A program made the translations under genes and the position numbers. Positions 26,053 to 35,647 of a stretch of 64,000 nt of DNA are shown here, piece after piece. The first letter of the stretch is position 1. The number at the start of each line of letters is the position of its first letter. The notes under the pieces are model-generated. The model was not told the origin of the DNA, did no database searches, and saw only the letters and a program-made list of their open reading frames with translations. This DNA comes from an uncultured Chlorobiaceae bacterium (GTDB lineage Bacteria; Bacteroidota; Chlorobiia; Chlorobiales; Chlorobiaceae), in assembly GCA_903994365.1 (NCBI GenBank), contig CAJEXL010000008.1, forward strand, positions 28,056 to 92,055. The letters run 5' to 3'.

Positions 26053-26649
26053 ATGAGTGAGTATTTCGGGAATATAAAAACCAGTGCAGTTACCATCGCC
26101 ACTGGTATGGCAATCACCCTGAAGCATTTTTTCAATGCAGTTCATCGCAAAGGCGATGCAGGTCTTGACGATGTAGATTATTTCCGTCAGGTGGATGGGC
26201 TCTGCACTCTTCAGTATCCGCATGAGACCATCCCCACCCCGGTCAACGCGCGGTATCGTCTTTATAACGAAATTGACGATTGTATTGGTTGCGGCCAGTG
26301 CGTCAGGGCTTGTCCGATAAGCTGTATCATCATGGAGACCATCAAGGTTGCGACGGACGATCTGGCTTCATGTGGAAAGACCAAAGATGGTCAGCAAAAG
26401 AAGTTCTGGATTCCGGTGTTTGATATTGACGTTGCCAAGTGCATGACCTGTGGCATCTGCACCACTGTATGCCCGACAGAGTGTCTTGCACACACCCCGG
26501 TTGCCGACTTTTCCGAGTTTGACCGTAATAACTTCATCTACCATTTCGGGAACCTCACCCGTCTTGAAGCTGAGGCAAAACGCCGCAAGCTTGCTGAGAT
26601 TCAGGCGAAAGCGAAGGCAGAGAAAGAGAAAAAAGCAGAGGAAAACTGA
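26053..26649 (+). CDS. nuoI: NADH-quinone oxidoreductase subunit I
   Basis: A 198-residue ferredoxin-like subunit with two complete [4Fe-4S] motifs: CIGCGQCVRACP and CMTCGICTTVCP. It carries clusters N6a/N6b between the electron input and NuoB. The Lys/Glu/Ala-rich C-terminal tail (about 25 residues) is longer than in many homologues. In bacteria without NuoEFG, a ferredoxin or another donor is thought to deliver electrons near this subunit. Confidence 0.97.
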   Translation: MSEYFGNIKTSAVTIATGMAITLKHFFNAVHRKGDAGLDDVDYFRQVDGLCTLQYPHETIPTPVNARYRLYNEIDDCIGCGQCVRACPISCIIMETIKVATDDLASCGKTKDGQQKKFWIPVFDIDVAKCMTCGICTTVCPTECLAHTPVADFSEFDRNNFIYHFGNLTRLEAEAKRRKLAEIQAKAKAEKEKKAEEN

Positions 26650-26663
26650 TACTACTACACATT

Positions 26664-27176
26664 ATGAGTAACCAAACCTATACGGTCATCTTTTATCTCT
26701 TTGCAGCCCTGACGGTCTTTTCCGCCGCATTTGTGGTGTTGACCAGAAATGTGCTCTATTCAGCCTTTTCGCTGCTCTTCACCTTTTTTGGTATTGCCGC
26801 ACTTTATGTCTTCCTCAGCGCTGACTTTATTGCCGTTACCCAGGTTGTTGTCTATGTCGGTGGTATTCTTGTGCTGCTGCTTTTTGGTGTCATGTTTACC
26901 AACAGCATTATGAATCCCGGGCAGAAAAGCGAAGTCTTTAACATCATACCCGGACTGGTAATTTTTGCAGGGGTGATAGGGACGTTGCTCTACACTTTTT
27001 TTAATACGCAAGGCTGGCGTACTCCGGCGGAGCCACTGCAAGGGAGTATTGTCGAGCGGATCGGGTTTGAAACCATGTCTCGTTATGTGCTGCCATTCGA
27101 GATGGTCTCAATTTTACTTCTTGCCTCACTTATTGGCGCAGCATTTCTGGCACGTTTCGACAAAACAGGCAAATAA
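26664..27176 (+). CDS. nuoJ: NADH-quinone oxidoreductase subunit J
   Basis: A 170-residue subunit with five membrane helices, as expected for NuoJ/ND6. The segment VTQVVVYVGGILVLLLFGVM in the third helix, with its glycine pair, is the conserved signature involved in coupling. It begins 14 bp after nuoI. Confidence 0.95.
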   Translation: MSNQTYTVIFYLFAALTVFSAAFVVLTRNVLYSAFSLLFTFFGIAALYVFLSADFIAVTQVVVYVGGILVLLLFGVMFTNSIMNPGQKSEVFNIIPGLVIFAGVIGTLLYTFFNTQGWRTPAEPLQGSIVERIGFETMSRYVLPFEMVSILLLASLIGAAFLARFDKTGK

Positions 27177-27195
27177 CGAATACAACGTCTCTATC

Positions 27196-27513
27196 ATGGA
27201 ACAGTTGACAACTATAGGACTCAACCATTATCTCACCATATCAGCCTTTCTTCTGGGCTTCGGTCTCTTTGCCGTTGTCACCAGAAAAAATGCTATAGTT
27301 ATTCTGATGGGTGTTGAGCTTATTCTTAATGCCGCCAACCTCAATTTTCTGGCATTCTCGAAATATAATGGAGGAATGGAGGGTGTGATGTTTTCACTCT
27401 TCATTATTGTTATCGCCGCTGCCGAGGCGGCAATTGCACTTGCTATTATCATCAACATTTTCAAGCTATTCAAGAGTGTTGATGTCTCAAGTATTGACAG
27501 CCTGAAAGAGTAA
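27196..27513 (+). CDS. nuoK: NADH-quinone oxidoreductase subunit K
   Basis: A 105-residue three-helix subunit. The buried Glu in GVELILNAANLNF and the later AAAEAAIALAIII carry the two conserved membrane glutamates of NuoK/ND4L. The frame is open further upstream, but the ATG at 27196 gives the family length and lies just beyond the nuoJ stop. Confidence 0.95.
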   Translation: MEQLTTIGLNHYLTISAFLLGFGLFAVVTRKNAIVILMGVELILNAANLNFLAFSKYNGGMEGVMFSLFIIVIAAAEAAIALAIIINIFKLFKSVDVSSIDSLKE

Positions 27514-27551
27514 GAAGTTTTAATTTTTTTCGTGTAACTATCACAAAGAAC

Positions 27552-29858
27552 ATGCACAGTTTAATTCAGTTATCAATAGTCGTATTGCTGCTGCCGCTGC
27601 TCTCATTTGTCATTCTTATTTTCTTTAATCGCAAACTGCCGCGCAGGGGCGATTTTGTGGGGGTAGGGATTCTCGGAACAGCATTTGCGATATCTGCTTA
27701 TATATTCTGGCAGGTAGTTGTTCGGGCTTATGACCCAGCCTTCAGGATAGCTTGGGACTTTACCTGGATGGATCTCGGCAATGTTCCCGGTGTCGGTCCA
27801 CTTCAGATCAAGATGGGCGTGGTTATCGACAACCTCACCTCCATCATGCTGGCGATGGTTACTCTTATCAGTCTTCTTGTCCACCTCTACTCGACGGGGT
27901 ACATGGCAGGCGACAAAAATTACGGACGCTACTTTGCCTTTCTTGGGATATTTACCTTCTCCATGCTTGGTATTGTACTTTCCGATAACCTCTTCTCTAT
28001 TTATATCTTCTGGGAACTGGTCGGACTCTCCTCATATTTGCTGATTGGATTTTTCTTTGAGAAGCAGAGTGCAGCCGATGCCCAGAAAAAGGCCTTTCTT
28101 GCCAACCGAGTTGGCGATATCGGCATGTGGCTTGGTATTCTTATTCTCTACTCTCAATTTCACACCTTCAGCTTTGCAGAGATCTATGCAAACCTTGCTG
28201 CCGGCAAGTTCGCACTCTCCAATGCATGGCTTACAGCGGCTGGAATTCTCCTCTTTATGGGGTGTGTCGGAAAATCGGCACAGTTTCCTCTTCACGTCTG
28301 GCTGCCGGATGCCATGGAGGGCCCGACACCAGTCTCTGCGCTTATCCATGCCGCAACCATGGTCGCTGCCGGTGTTTACTTTGTTGCTAGAATTTTTATT
28401 ATTCTTACTCCCGATGCGCTTCATGTGATCGCCTTTATTGGTGCCTTTACCGCCTTTATGGCCGCCACCATTGCTATTACCCAGCACGATATCAAGCGGG
28501 TTCTTGCCTACTCAACGGTTTCGCAGCTTGGCTACATGGTGCTTGGCCTTGGTGTTGGCGCCTACTCAGCAGCTCTCTTCCACCTTGTGACGCACGCATT
28601 CTTCAAGGCATGTCTCTTTCTTGGTTCAGGTGCCATCATCCATGCCATGCATCATGAACAGGATATGCGCTGGATGGGTGGTCTTCGCAAGAATATGCCA
28701 TGGACATTTGCAACCTTTACGCTTGCAACGCTCGCTCTCGCCGGTCTTCCACTCACCAGCGGCTTTCTCAGCAAAGATGCCATCCTTGCCGGTGCCATTG
28801 GATTTGCCAATGTTGAGGGAGGCGGTATCTACTATCTTATTCCTGTGCTTGGCTTTTTCTCGGCCATGCTCACTGCGTTCTATATGGGACGTCAGATCTG
28901 GCTGGTCTTTTTTGGGGAGAGTCGTACCCATCTCAAACCGGTTGAAGAGGATCATCATGCCGGACACCATGCGCACAGCAGCCACGATGCGCACAGTGAC
29001 GACCATCACGAGGAGCATGGAGTGCATGAGGTTTCATGGAATATGCGCGCTCCACTCGTTATTCTTGCAACACTTTCGGTCTTCTTTGTCTATTCGCCCG
29101 ATCCTCTTGATGGTGCCAAAGGGTGGTTTATGAAGATGATTCCAACTCCAGCCACTGTGGTAGGGGCAGATAATCCCCAGATAGGATCCATGAGTGCAGG
29201 AGTAGCATCTCCACATCTTGCAGCAGTGGTTGTTCCGGTGCCTACAGAGGGTGAAGCTGCAGCAGCCAGCCATGGTGCGGCCCCAGCGACACATGGAGTC
29301 TCTGCCGCCACTGCAGGTTCACATGGCGAAGCCAAGGGTGGCCACAGCTATTCCGACCCTCGTCAGGCAGAAATTGTTCATGCCGGTCATGCCGCCCACT
29401 ACACTGCTATCTATATCTCAAGTGTGATGGTTGTGCTTGGAATAGGGCTGGCATTTATCGTCTATGTCTTCGGTATTATTGACCCCGACAAGACAGCGCT
29501 TGCTCTCAGACCACTCTATCTTTTCTCCCTCAACAAGTGGTACTGGGATGAGATTTATGAAGCTACCTTCATCAAGGGTTCCATGTCAGTGGCAAGGATA
29601 TTTACATGGTTTGACATTAATATTGTTGATGGTATGGTTAATGGCGTTGCAACCTTGGTGAAAAAGTTTGCGTTCCTTAACAACAGCTTCGATAAACATG
29701 TGGTTGATGGCGCGGTTAATTTTACAGCATTTACCGTTAATACCACTGGTGCGGTGTTGAGAAAATTACAGACGGGCAAGGTACAGAGCTATATCGTTAT
29801 GCTTCTTCTCGTCGTTTTTGGCTACTTTGTCTTTTATTTTACACGACTGATCCATTAA
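27552..29858 (+). CDS. nuoL: NADH-quinone oxidoreductase subunit L, with histidine-rich insertion
   Basis: A 768-residue antiporter-like proton-pumping subunit, longer than the roughly 610-650 residues usual for NuoL. The antiporter core is present, for example in FWELVGLSSYLLIGFFFEKQ and HAATMVAAGVYF, and the last helix region at the C-terminus is preserved. Two soluble insertions account for the extra length. The first, about residues 463-493, has 11 histidines among Asp/Glu residues. The second, about 566-610, is Ala/Gly/His-rich. They lie between late membrane helices and may bind metals, but this is inference. Confidence 0.96.
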   Translation: MHSLIQLSIVVLLLPLLSFVILIFFNRKLPRRGDFVGVGILGTAFAISAYIFWQVVVRAYDPAFRIAWDFTWMDLGNVPGVGPLQIKMGVVIDNLTSIMLAMVTLISLLVHLYSTGYMAGDKNYGRYFAFLGIFTFSMLGIVLSDNLFSIYIFWELVGLSSYLLIGFFFEKQSAADAQKKAFLANRVGDIGMWLGILILYSQFHTFSFAEIYANLAAGKFALSNAWLTAAGILLFMGCVGKSAQFPLHVWLPDAMEGPTPVSALIHAATMVAAGVYFVARIFIILTPDALHVIAFIGAFTAFMAATIAITQHDIKRVLAYSTVSQLGYMVLGLGVGAYSAALFHLVTHAFFKACLFLGSGAIIHAMHHEQDMRWMGGLRKNMPWTFATFTLATLALAGLPLTSGFLSKDAILAGAIGFANVEGGGIYYLIPVLGFFSAMLTAFYMGRQIWLVFFGESRTHLKPVEEDHHAGHHAHSSHDAHSDDHHEEHGVHEVSWNMRAPLVILATLSVFFVYSPDPLDGAKGWFMKMIPTPATVVGADNPQIGSMSAGVASPHLAAVVVPVPTEGEAAAASHGAAPATHGVSAATAGSHGEAKGGHSYSDPRQAEIVHAGHAAHYTAIYISSVMVVLGIGLAFIVYVFGIIDPDKTALALRPLYLFSLNKWYWDEIYEATFIKGSMSVARIFTWFDINIVDGMVNGVATLVKKFAFLNNSFDKHVVDGAVNFTAFTVNTTGAVLRKLQTGKVQSYIVMLLLVVFGYFVFYFTRLIH

Positions 29859-29899
29859 GAGAGATTTAACTTTATTCAGAAAACTTACAGATACGGAAC

Positions 29900-31534
29900 A
29901 TGCTGAGTTTAATTGTTTTTCTGCCTATCATCGCCGGTCTGATTATTCTTGCCGTGCCATCATCGCAAAAGCAGATAATCAGAATTGTTTCACTGCTTGC
30001 GGCCCTTGCCCAGGGAGTGCTCTCGGTTCTGATCTGGAGAGATTATAATCCCTCTCTCCCTGGAATTACTGCAGGGCCTGGAGGCAGCCCTCTCGGCTCA
30101 TTCCAGTTCGTCGAAAGGGTTCCGTGGATCAATCTTGATCTTGCCGGATTCGGTCCTCTTAACATCGAGTATTTTGTAGGTGTTGATGGAATCTCCGTTA
30201 CCATGGTTATTCTCACCGCCCTTGTCTCTGCAATTGGCATTTTGTCGAGCTGGCCAATCCAGAAACAGGTTAAAGGGTACTTCATCCTTTACAATCTGCT
30301 TGCTTCCGCCATGATGGGTTGCTTTGTAGCACTGGATTTCTTCCTTTTCTATGTCTTTTGGGAGGTCATGCTTCTCCCTATGTACTTCCTTATTGGTATA
30401 TGGGGTGGTCCAAACCGTGAATATGCAGCCATCAAGTTTTTTCTTTACACACTCTTTGGCTCGGTCTTCATGCTGCTGGTGATGATCGCTCTCTACTTCA
30501 GTGTCACCGATCCTGTTACGGGCAACCACACATTCAGCCTTGTTGCCATGGCTACCCAGAGCAACTTCATTAAAGACTCTATTCTCGGGCCGGATAATGT
30601 GATGTGGCGTTACGTTTCATTTATAGTTCTTTTCATTGGGTTTGCCATCAAGGTGCCGATGTTCCCATTCCACACCTGGTTGCCTGATGCCCACGTCGAA
30701 GCGCCGACACCTATTTCAGTTATTCTTGCCGGTGTGCTTTTGAAGCTTGGCACCTATGGAATGATTCGTATCAACTTTCCCATCTTCCCCGAAGTGTTTC
30801 AGGCAGGGATGTATGTGATTGGCATCTTCGGTGCCATCAATATTATCTATGGAGCAATGTGCGCCCTTGCACAGCAGGATCTCAAGAAGATGGTTGCCTA
30901 CTCCTCCATTAGCCATATGGGTTACGTGCTCCTCGGTCTTTCCGCCGGAAACAGTGAAGGTATGGTTGGCGCCCTCTACCAGATGTTTAACCATGGCACC
31001 ATTACCGCAATGCTCTTCCTTTTGGTTGGTGTTATTTACGACCGTGCTCATACTCGTCAGATTGACAAGTTTGGTGGTCTTGCATCACACATGCCGCATT
31101 ATGCCGCATTTGTTACCGTAGCATGGTTTGCCTCACTCGGTCTTCCAGGACTTAGTGGCTTTATTTCCGAAGCGCTTGTCTTTGTCGGCGCCTTCAGCTC
31201 AGTGACCACTCGTTACATTGCCATGGTCTCAGTGCTTGGTATTGTTTTTGGCGCAGCATACCTGCTCTGGTCGCTCCAGAGAATGTTCCTTGGCCAGAGG
31301 AAACCTGATGCGGCGTACGATCTTGTTGCAGGCGAAGATGGGCACGAACACATTCATTTCCATGACTGGAAAGGTAAGATTGATCTTGATGCACGTGAAC
31401 TTGTCATGCTTGTGCCACTGCTTGTCATCACCATTGTTCTTGGTGTCTATCCAATGCCGATTCTGGGGATGCTGACATCAAGTATCAATAAACTTGTAGA
31501 GGTGCTTTCACCGGTAGTTTTATCGCAACTGTGA
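29900..31534 (+). CDS. nuoM: NADH-quinone oxidoreductase subunit M
   Basis: A 544-residue antiporter-like membrane subunit with about 14 helices. Key features include the membrane Glu in FYVFWEVMLLPMYFLIGIWG, and FPFHTWLPDAHVEAPTPISV at about 255-274. NuoM forms one of the proton channels in the membrane arm. A short His-containing loop (GEDGHEHIHFHDW) near residue 480 recalls the NuoL insert. Confidence 0.96.
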   Translation: MLSLIVFLPIIAGLIILAVPSSQKQIIRIVSLLAALAQGVLSVLIWRDYNPSLPGITAGPGGSPLGSFQFVERVPWINLDLAGFGPLNIEYFVGVDGISVTMVILTALVSAIGILSSWPIQKQVKGYFILYNLLASAMMGCFVALDFFLFYVFWEVMLLPMYFLIGIWGGPNREYAAIKFFLYTLFGSVFMLLVMIALYFSVTDPVTGNHTFSLVAMATQSNFIKDSILGPDNVMWRYVSFIVLFIGFAIKVPMFPFHTWLPDAHVEAPTPISVILAGVLLKLGTYGMIRINFPIFPEVFQAGMYVIGIFGAINIIYGAMCALAQQDLKKMVAYSSISHMGYVLLGLSAGNSEGMVGALYQMFNHGTITAMLFLLVGVIYDRAHTRQIDKFGGLASHMPHYAAFVTVAWFASLGLPGLSGFISEALVFVGAFSSVTTRYIAMVSVLGIVFGAAYLLWSLQRMFLGQRKPDAAYDLVAGEDGHEHIHFHDWKGKIDLDARELVMLVPLLVITIVLGVYPMPILGMLTSSINKLVEVLSPVVLSQL

Positions 31535-31580
31535 TCTATTTGAATCTGAGACAGAGGATTAAAGAATAAACAAGAGAATT

Positions 31581-33119
31581 ATGTTTGAGCTGCCATCAGG
31601 TGCTGAAATTCAGGGTATCATTGCAAGTCTGAAAGTGAGCGTAGGATTTTTTATACCTGAAATTTATCTTTCGCTGCTTTTTATGCTCCTTATCGTTGTT
31701 GATCTGGTTGCAAAAGGCAGGAAAAACACGATGCTGGCCATCTCCACCCTTGTCGGGCTTGCTGGCAGCTTTTTCTTTATCTATCAGCAGCATAGTCTGC
31801 AGATGGGAGAGATTTTCTTCGGAATGTATGTTCTTGATGAGTTTGCTCTCTTCTTCAAGTACTTCTCGGTACTCTCAGGAATGCTTGCTGTCATTGTGAC
31901 GATGGCCGACGAGCAGTTCGAGAGGGAGGTGAAAAGTATGGGTGAGTATTATGCTCTTATTGTTTCAATGGTAATCGGCATGATCATGATGGCCTCTTCA
32001 TCTGATCTTATGATGATCTTCCTCTCCATGGAGCTGGTGAGCTTTACCGCATATATTTTGACAGGCTATTTCAAACGCGACCAACGTTCATCGGAAGCTG
32101 CGCTGAAATATCTCGTCTATGGTGCTGTCTCTTCAGGCCTTATGGTCTATGGTTTTTCCCTTATTTATGGTTTGACTGCAGAAACCAACCTCATTAAAAT
32201 CGGTGTAGCTCTCGCTGCTGATGGTAATGCACATTCACTGCTGCTGATGATGGCATCGTTGCTTGTCATTGCCGGCTTCGGCTACAAGATTGGTGCTGTT
32301 CCCTTCCACTTCTGGACTCCCGATGTCTATGAAGGGGCGCCTACACCAATTACAGCATATCTCTCGGTTGCATCCAAGGCAGCAGGATTTGCCCTGCTTA
32401 TGCGATTCTTCTACATCGCAATACCTCATGGCACATCAACAATCTCCTCTCAAACCGGTAATGACTGGATTACGCTGCTTCTGATACTCTCAGTTGCTTC
32501 CATGATCTACGGTAACGTTGTAGCACTTTGGCAGAAAAACGTCAAACGAATGCTTGCCTATTCATCAATTGCCCATGCAGGCTACCTCCTGCTCGGCATT
32601 ATTGTCATGGGCAAGTTTGGTACCCAAGCGACCCTTTTCTACCTGCTCTCCTATTTTCTGATGAATTTCGGTGCATTCTATGTCGTTATTCTTATTGCGA
32701 ACAAGACCGGAAGCGAAAATCTTGACGACTATCGAGGGCTCGGTAAAAAGATGCCTCTTGCAGGCGCAGCTCTCACTGTTTTCCTTGTCTCTCTGGTTGG
32801 TCTTCCACCGACACTGGGCTTTATCGGTAAATTGATGATCTTTTCCGCACTCATTGCCAAAGGTTCCATCTATATCTGGCTTGCTTTTATCGGCATTATG
32901 ACGAGTGTTATTTCTCTTTATTACTACATGCTTATTCCGTTGAACATGTATCTGCGTGAGCCGCGTCAGATGGATGAGAAGGATATGAACCCAGGACTCT
33001 TTGCCCAGGTACTGATGGCTGTTCTGATGTTCATGACCATTTACTTTGGCCTCTACTTTGCCCCACTCTCTGATTTTGCAAAATACTCTTCAGCGATGTT
33101 TGGTATTTCACTCAATTGA
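31581..33119 (+). CDS. nuoN: NADH-quinone oxidoreductase subunit N
   Basis: A 512-residue antiporter-like subunit and the last gene of the operon. SMELVSFTAYILTGYFKRDQ carries the conserved membrane Glu, and VPFHFWTPDVYEGAPTPITA marks the second signature. It ends at 33119, followed by a hairpin at 33152-33190 that probably terminates the operon. Confidence 0.96.
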   Translation: MFELPSGAEIQGIIASLKVSVGFFIPEIYLSLLFMLLIVVDLVAKGRKNTMLAISTLVGLAGSFFFIYQQHSLQMGEIFFGMYVLDEFALFFKYFSVLSGMLAVIVTMADEQFEREVKSMGEYYALIVSMVIGMIMMASSSDLMMIFLSMELVSFTAYILTGYFKRDQRSSEAALKYLVYGAVSSGLMVYGFSLIYGLTAETNLIKIGVALAADGNAHSLLLMMASLLVIAGFGYKIGAVPFHFWTPDVYEGAPTPITAYLSVASKAAGFALLMRFFYIAIPHGTSTISSQTGNDWITLLLILSVASMIYGNVVALWQKNVKRMLAYSSIAHAGYLLLGIIVMGKFGTQATLFYLLSYFLMNFGAFYVVILIANKTGSENLDDYRGLGKKMPLAGAALTVFLVSLVGLPPTLGFIGKLMIFSALIAKGSIYIWLAFIGIMTSVISLYYYMLIPLNMYLREPRQMDEKDMNPGLFAQVLMAVLMFMTIYFGLYFAPLSDFAKYSSAMFGISLN

Positions 33120-33151
33120 TATCTTCATTTTTTTATTTCTGAGTACAGAGT

Positions 33152-33190
33152 AACCCCATTCGGTTTAATGCACGGATGGGGTTATTTCTT
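33152..33190 (+). terminator. Probable terminator of the nuo operon
   Basis: AACCCCAT (33152-33159) pairs perfectly with ATGGGGTT (33176-33183) around a 16-nt loop, followed by the T-rich ATTTCTTTTTC tract. It lies 32 bp after the nuoN stop. Confidence 0.75.
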
Positions 33191-33289
33191 TTTCTACAAA
33201 GTCATAAAGAGATAATCGCCCGGTAGGAAATGTTCAGGCGCCTCTGATTATTGAATTGATACTTCTGCTCTCTTTCGCCATACTATTTT

Positions 33290-33862
33290 TTACAGGAAAG
33301 CCTTTAAAGCCTTCCAGACAGAAGCGAGCGGCAGTCCCACAACGTTATAGTAGCACCCTTCAATGCGTTTGATATGGCATGCCATCAGTGGATCCTGTAT
33401 ACCGTATGCTCCCGCTTTGTCGTAGGGCTTCTGCGACAGCAGGTAACGTTTTATTTCGCTATCTGACATAGGTTCAAGCTCTACCGTGGTGCTCACGCAT
33501 TCAATGTGGCTCTTGTTCGCCGAGAGGAGAACAAAACCAGTATAGACATGGTGTGACCTGTTCTGGAGGCTTTTAAGCATCGAGAATCCCTCATCAAACC
33601 CCGACGGCTTTCCAAGAATATTTTTTCCTTTTGTTACGACGGTGTCGGCAGCGAGAATAATTGTCTTTTCTCCCCGCAGCAGAGTCGATGCGGCGAGAGC
33701 TTTTTCCCAGGCGATGTGAGTAACGTTCTCTTCGATCGAAAGCAAGGGATTGAGGGTCTCGTTGGTCTCTACCGCAATGGTTTCGAAGGGCAGAAGCGTC
33801 ATGGCAAGAATATCCCGTCGCCTCGGTGACTGCGATGCAAGTATCAGAGCAGGCTTACCCAT
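33290..33862 (-). CDS. maf: Maf-family nucleoside triphosphate pyrophosphatase
   Basis: A 190-residue Maf/Ham1-superfamily enzyme that hydrolyses non-canonical or modified nucleoside triphosphates, keeping them out of DNA and RNA. The N-terminal signature ILASQSPRRRDIL, the catalytic AADTVV region and the later YDKAGAYGIQ are all present. It is the last gene of a four-gene minus-strand run, starting 10 bp after the symporter gene. Confidence 0.93.
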   Translation of the reverse strand: MGKPALILASQSPRRRDILAMTLLPFETIAVETNETLNPLLSIEENVTHIAWEKALAASTLLRGEKTIILAADTVVTKGKNILGKPSGFDEGFSMLKSLQNRSHHVYTGFVLLSANKSHIECVSTTVELEPMSDSEIKRYLLSQKPYDKAGAYGIQDPLMACHIKRIEGCYYNVVGLPLASVWKALKAFL

Positions 33863-33872
33863 AGTGATTGCC

Positions 33873-35636
33873 TTATTTCAGGTTGTTCCAGCCCCGTCGG
33901 TTCAGGTCTGCAAAGATGAGTCCGCCAGCAACTATACCCACTCCAAGGAAGAGAATGCCCTCGCCCATCTCTCCGAAGATAACTCTTCCAGTACCGAAAA
34001 GGATAGTATAGATCATGACGATACCGAGCGCCCAGTCGACAAAGAGCATCCTAAAACCGGAATCAGAGACAACATCCGGCAGGTTTTTGGAGACTTTTCT
34101 CCACAGCACACCTCCTACCCGTGTTATTCTGTAAAATTTTTCCAATTGAGCATTCTCAGTTGGAGGTGTGAGAAAGGTGACAATGAGTGTTACTGTTATA
34201 GTAAACGCTACAATAATAAAAATTGAGAAGGGGAAGGTGATGGAGGTAAAGAGTTGTATCCATGAAAAAGCAATAAAGGGTGCCACCATGGAGCTGATCT
34301 CCGACCAGGCATTCAGCCTCCACCAGAACCAGCGCAAAATGAGGACAAAGCCTGTGCCAGCGCCACACTGAATAATAAACTCCCATGCGCCGGTTATGGT
34401 TTCAAGCACAAAGAAGGTGATGTAGAGAGCAAAGGCTGCGGTCAGAAACGTGGTGATTTTTGAAGCGGCGACATAGTGTTTTTCATTACCGTCGGTTTTC
34501 AGAAATCGTCTGTAGAAGTCGTTGATCAGATAACTCGTCCCCCAGTTGAGGTGAGTTGATAGTGTTGACATGTAGGCAGCGAGAAAGGCGGCTATTAGCA
34601 GCCCTTTCAGTCCTGGGGGGAGTACTGCTTTCATAACATAGACGAAGCCATCTTCTTTCTGATTCATCGGCAGGTCGGGAAACATGACGAGGCTGGCAAG
34701 ACCAACGATAATCCATGGCCATGGCCTCAGACAGTAGTGAGCTACAGTGAACCAGAGTGTGGCAAGGAGCGAATGTTTTTCATTTTTGGCGCTCATCATC
34801 CGCTGGGCGATGTAGCCTCCACCACCTGGCTCCGAGCCAGGGTACCAGGAGGACCACCACTGCACAAAGGCCATGGCTGCAAAGGAGATAAAGGGGAGTG
34901 CCACTGCTCCGGTGACACTTTTACCCGATGAAGAGGAGGTGAAGGTTGGAAAGAAGTCGAACATCCAGGCAGGAAGAGCTTTGGTGAGGCCTCCGGCAGA
35001 GACCACAGCGGGCGACTGAACTGCAAGAACGGCAAGGATGATACAACCTGTCATGGCGATGACAAATTGTACCGCATCAGTAATTGAGACTCCCCATAGC
35101 CCTGAGAGGCCTGAATAGAAGGTGGTCAGCAGGACGAGGGCTACAATAGTCACCTCAGGGTTTAACTCAGGAACCATGATCCGTATAATTTTGAACATGG
35201 CGAGGTTGACCCACCCTATAATCACGGCGTTGATGAAGAGGCCGAAATAGATTGCCTTGAATCCCCGGAGAAATCTTGCCGCCGGGCCACTGTAGCGTAG
35301 CTCAATAAACTCCAGGTCGGTGAGTATTTCAGCCCGCCGCCAGAGGCGGGCAAAAAAGAAGACCGTTAACATCCCTCCCGAGACAAAGGTCCACCACACC
35401 CAGTTGCCGGCAATACCGTTTTTAGCCACAAATCCTGCCACAGCGAGCGGAGTGTCGGCGGCAAAGGTTGTGGCCACCATACCGGTGCCTGCAATCCACC
35501 AGGGGAGCTTGCGTCCGGAAAGAAAAAACTCTCCGACACTCTCCGAGGCGCGCCTTGAAAACCAGAGGCCGATGCCAAGCGTCAGCAGGAGGTAGCCGAC
35601 AATGAAGCCGTAGTCGAGGATGTTAAGCTGCTCCAT
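33873..35636 (-). CDS. Sodium:solute symporter (SSS family)
   Basis: A 587-residue transporter with about 13 or more membrane helices. The N-terminal segment FFLSGRKLPWWIAGTGMVAT and TFYSGLSGLWGVSITDAVQF are typical of SSS members, which couple sodium entry to uptake of sugars, amino acids or other solutes. The substrate is not clear. Its position between a PfkB sugar kinase and a GH13-like protein makes a sugar or nucleoside plausible. It starts 11 bp downstream of pfkB. Confidence 0.9.
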   Translation of the reverse strand: MEQLNILDYGFIVGYLLLTLGIGLWFSRRASESVGEFFLSGRKLPWWIAGTGMVATTFAADTPLAVAGFVAKNGIAGNWVWWTFVSGGMLTVFFFARLWRRAEILTDLEFIELRYSGPAARFLRGFKAIYFGLFINAVIIGWVNLAMFKIIRIMVPELNPEVTIVALVLLTTFYSGLSGLWGVSITDAVQFVIAMTGCIILAVLAVQSPAVVSAGGLTKALPAWMFDFFPTFTSSSSGKSVTGAVALPFISFAAMAFVQWWSSWYPGSEPGGGGYIAQRMMSAKNEKHSLLATLWFTVAHYCLRPWPWIIVGLASLVMFPDLPMNQKEDGFVYVMKAVLPPGLKGLLIAAFLAAYMSTLSTHLNWGTSYLINDFYRRFLKTDGNEKHYVAASKITTFLTAAFALYITFFVLETITGAWEFIIQCGAGTGFVLILRWFWWRLNAWSEISSMVAPFIAFSWIQLFTSITFPFSIFIIVAFTITVTLIVTFLTPPTENAQLEKFYRITRVGGVLWRKVSKNLPDVVSDSGFRMLFVDWALGIVMIYTILFGTGRVIFGEMGEGILFLGVGIVAGGLIFADLNRRGWNNLK

Positions 35637-35647
35637 AGTGGTTGCTG

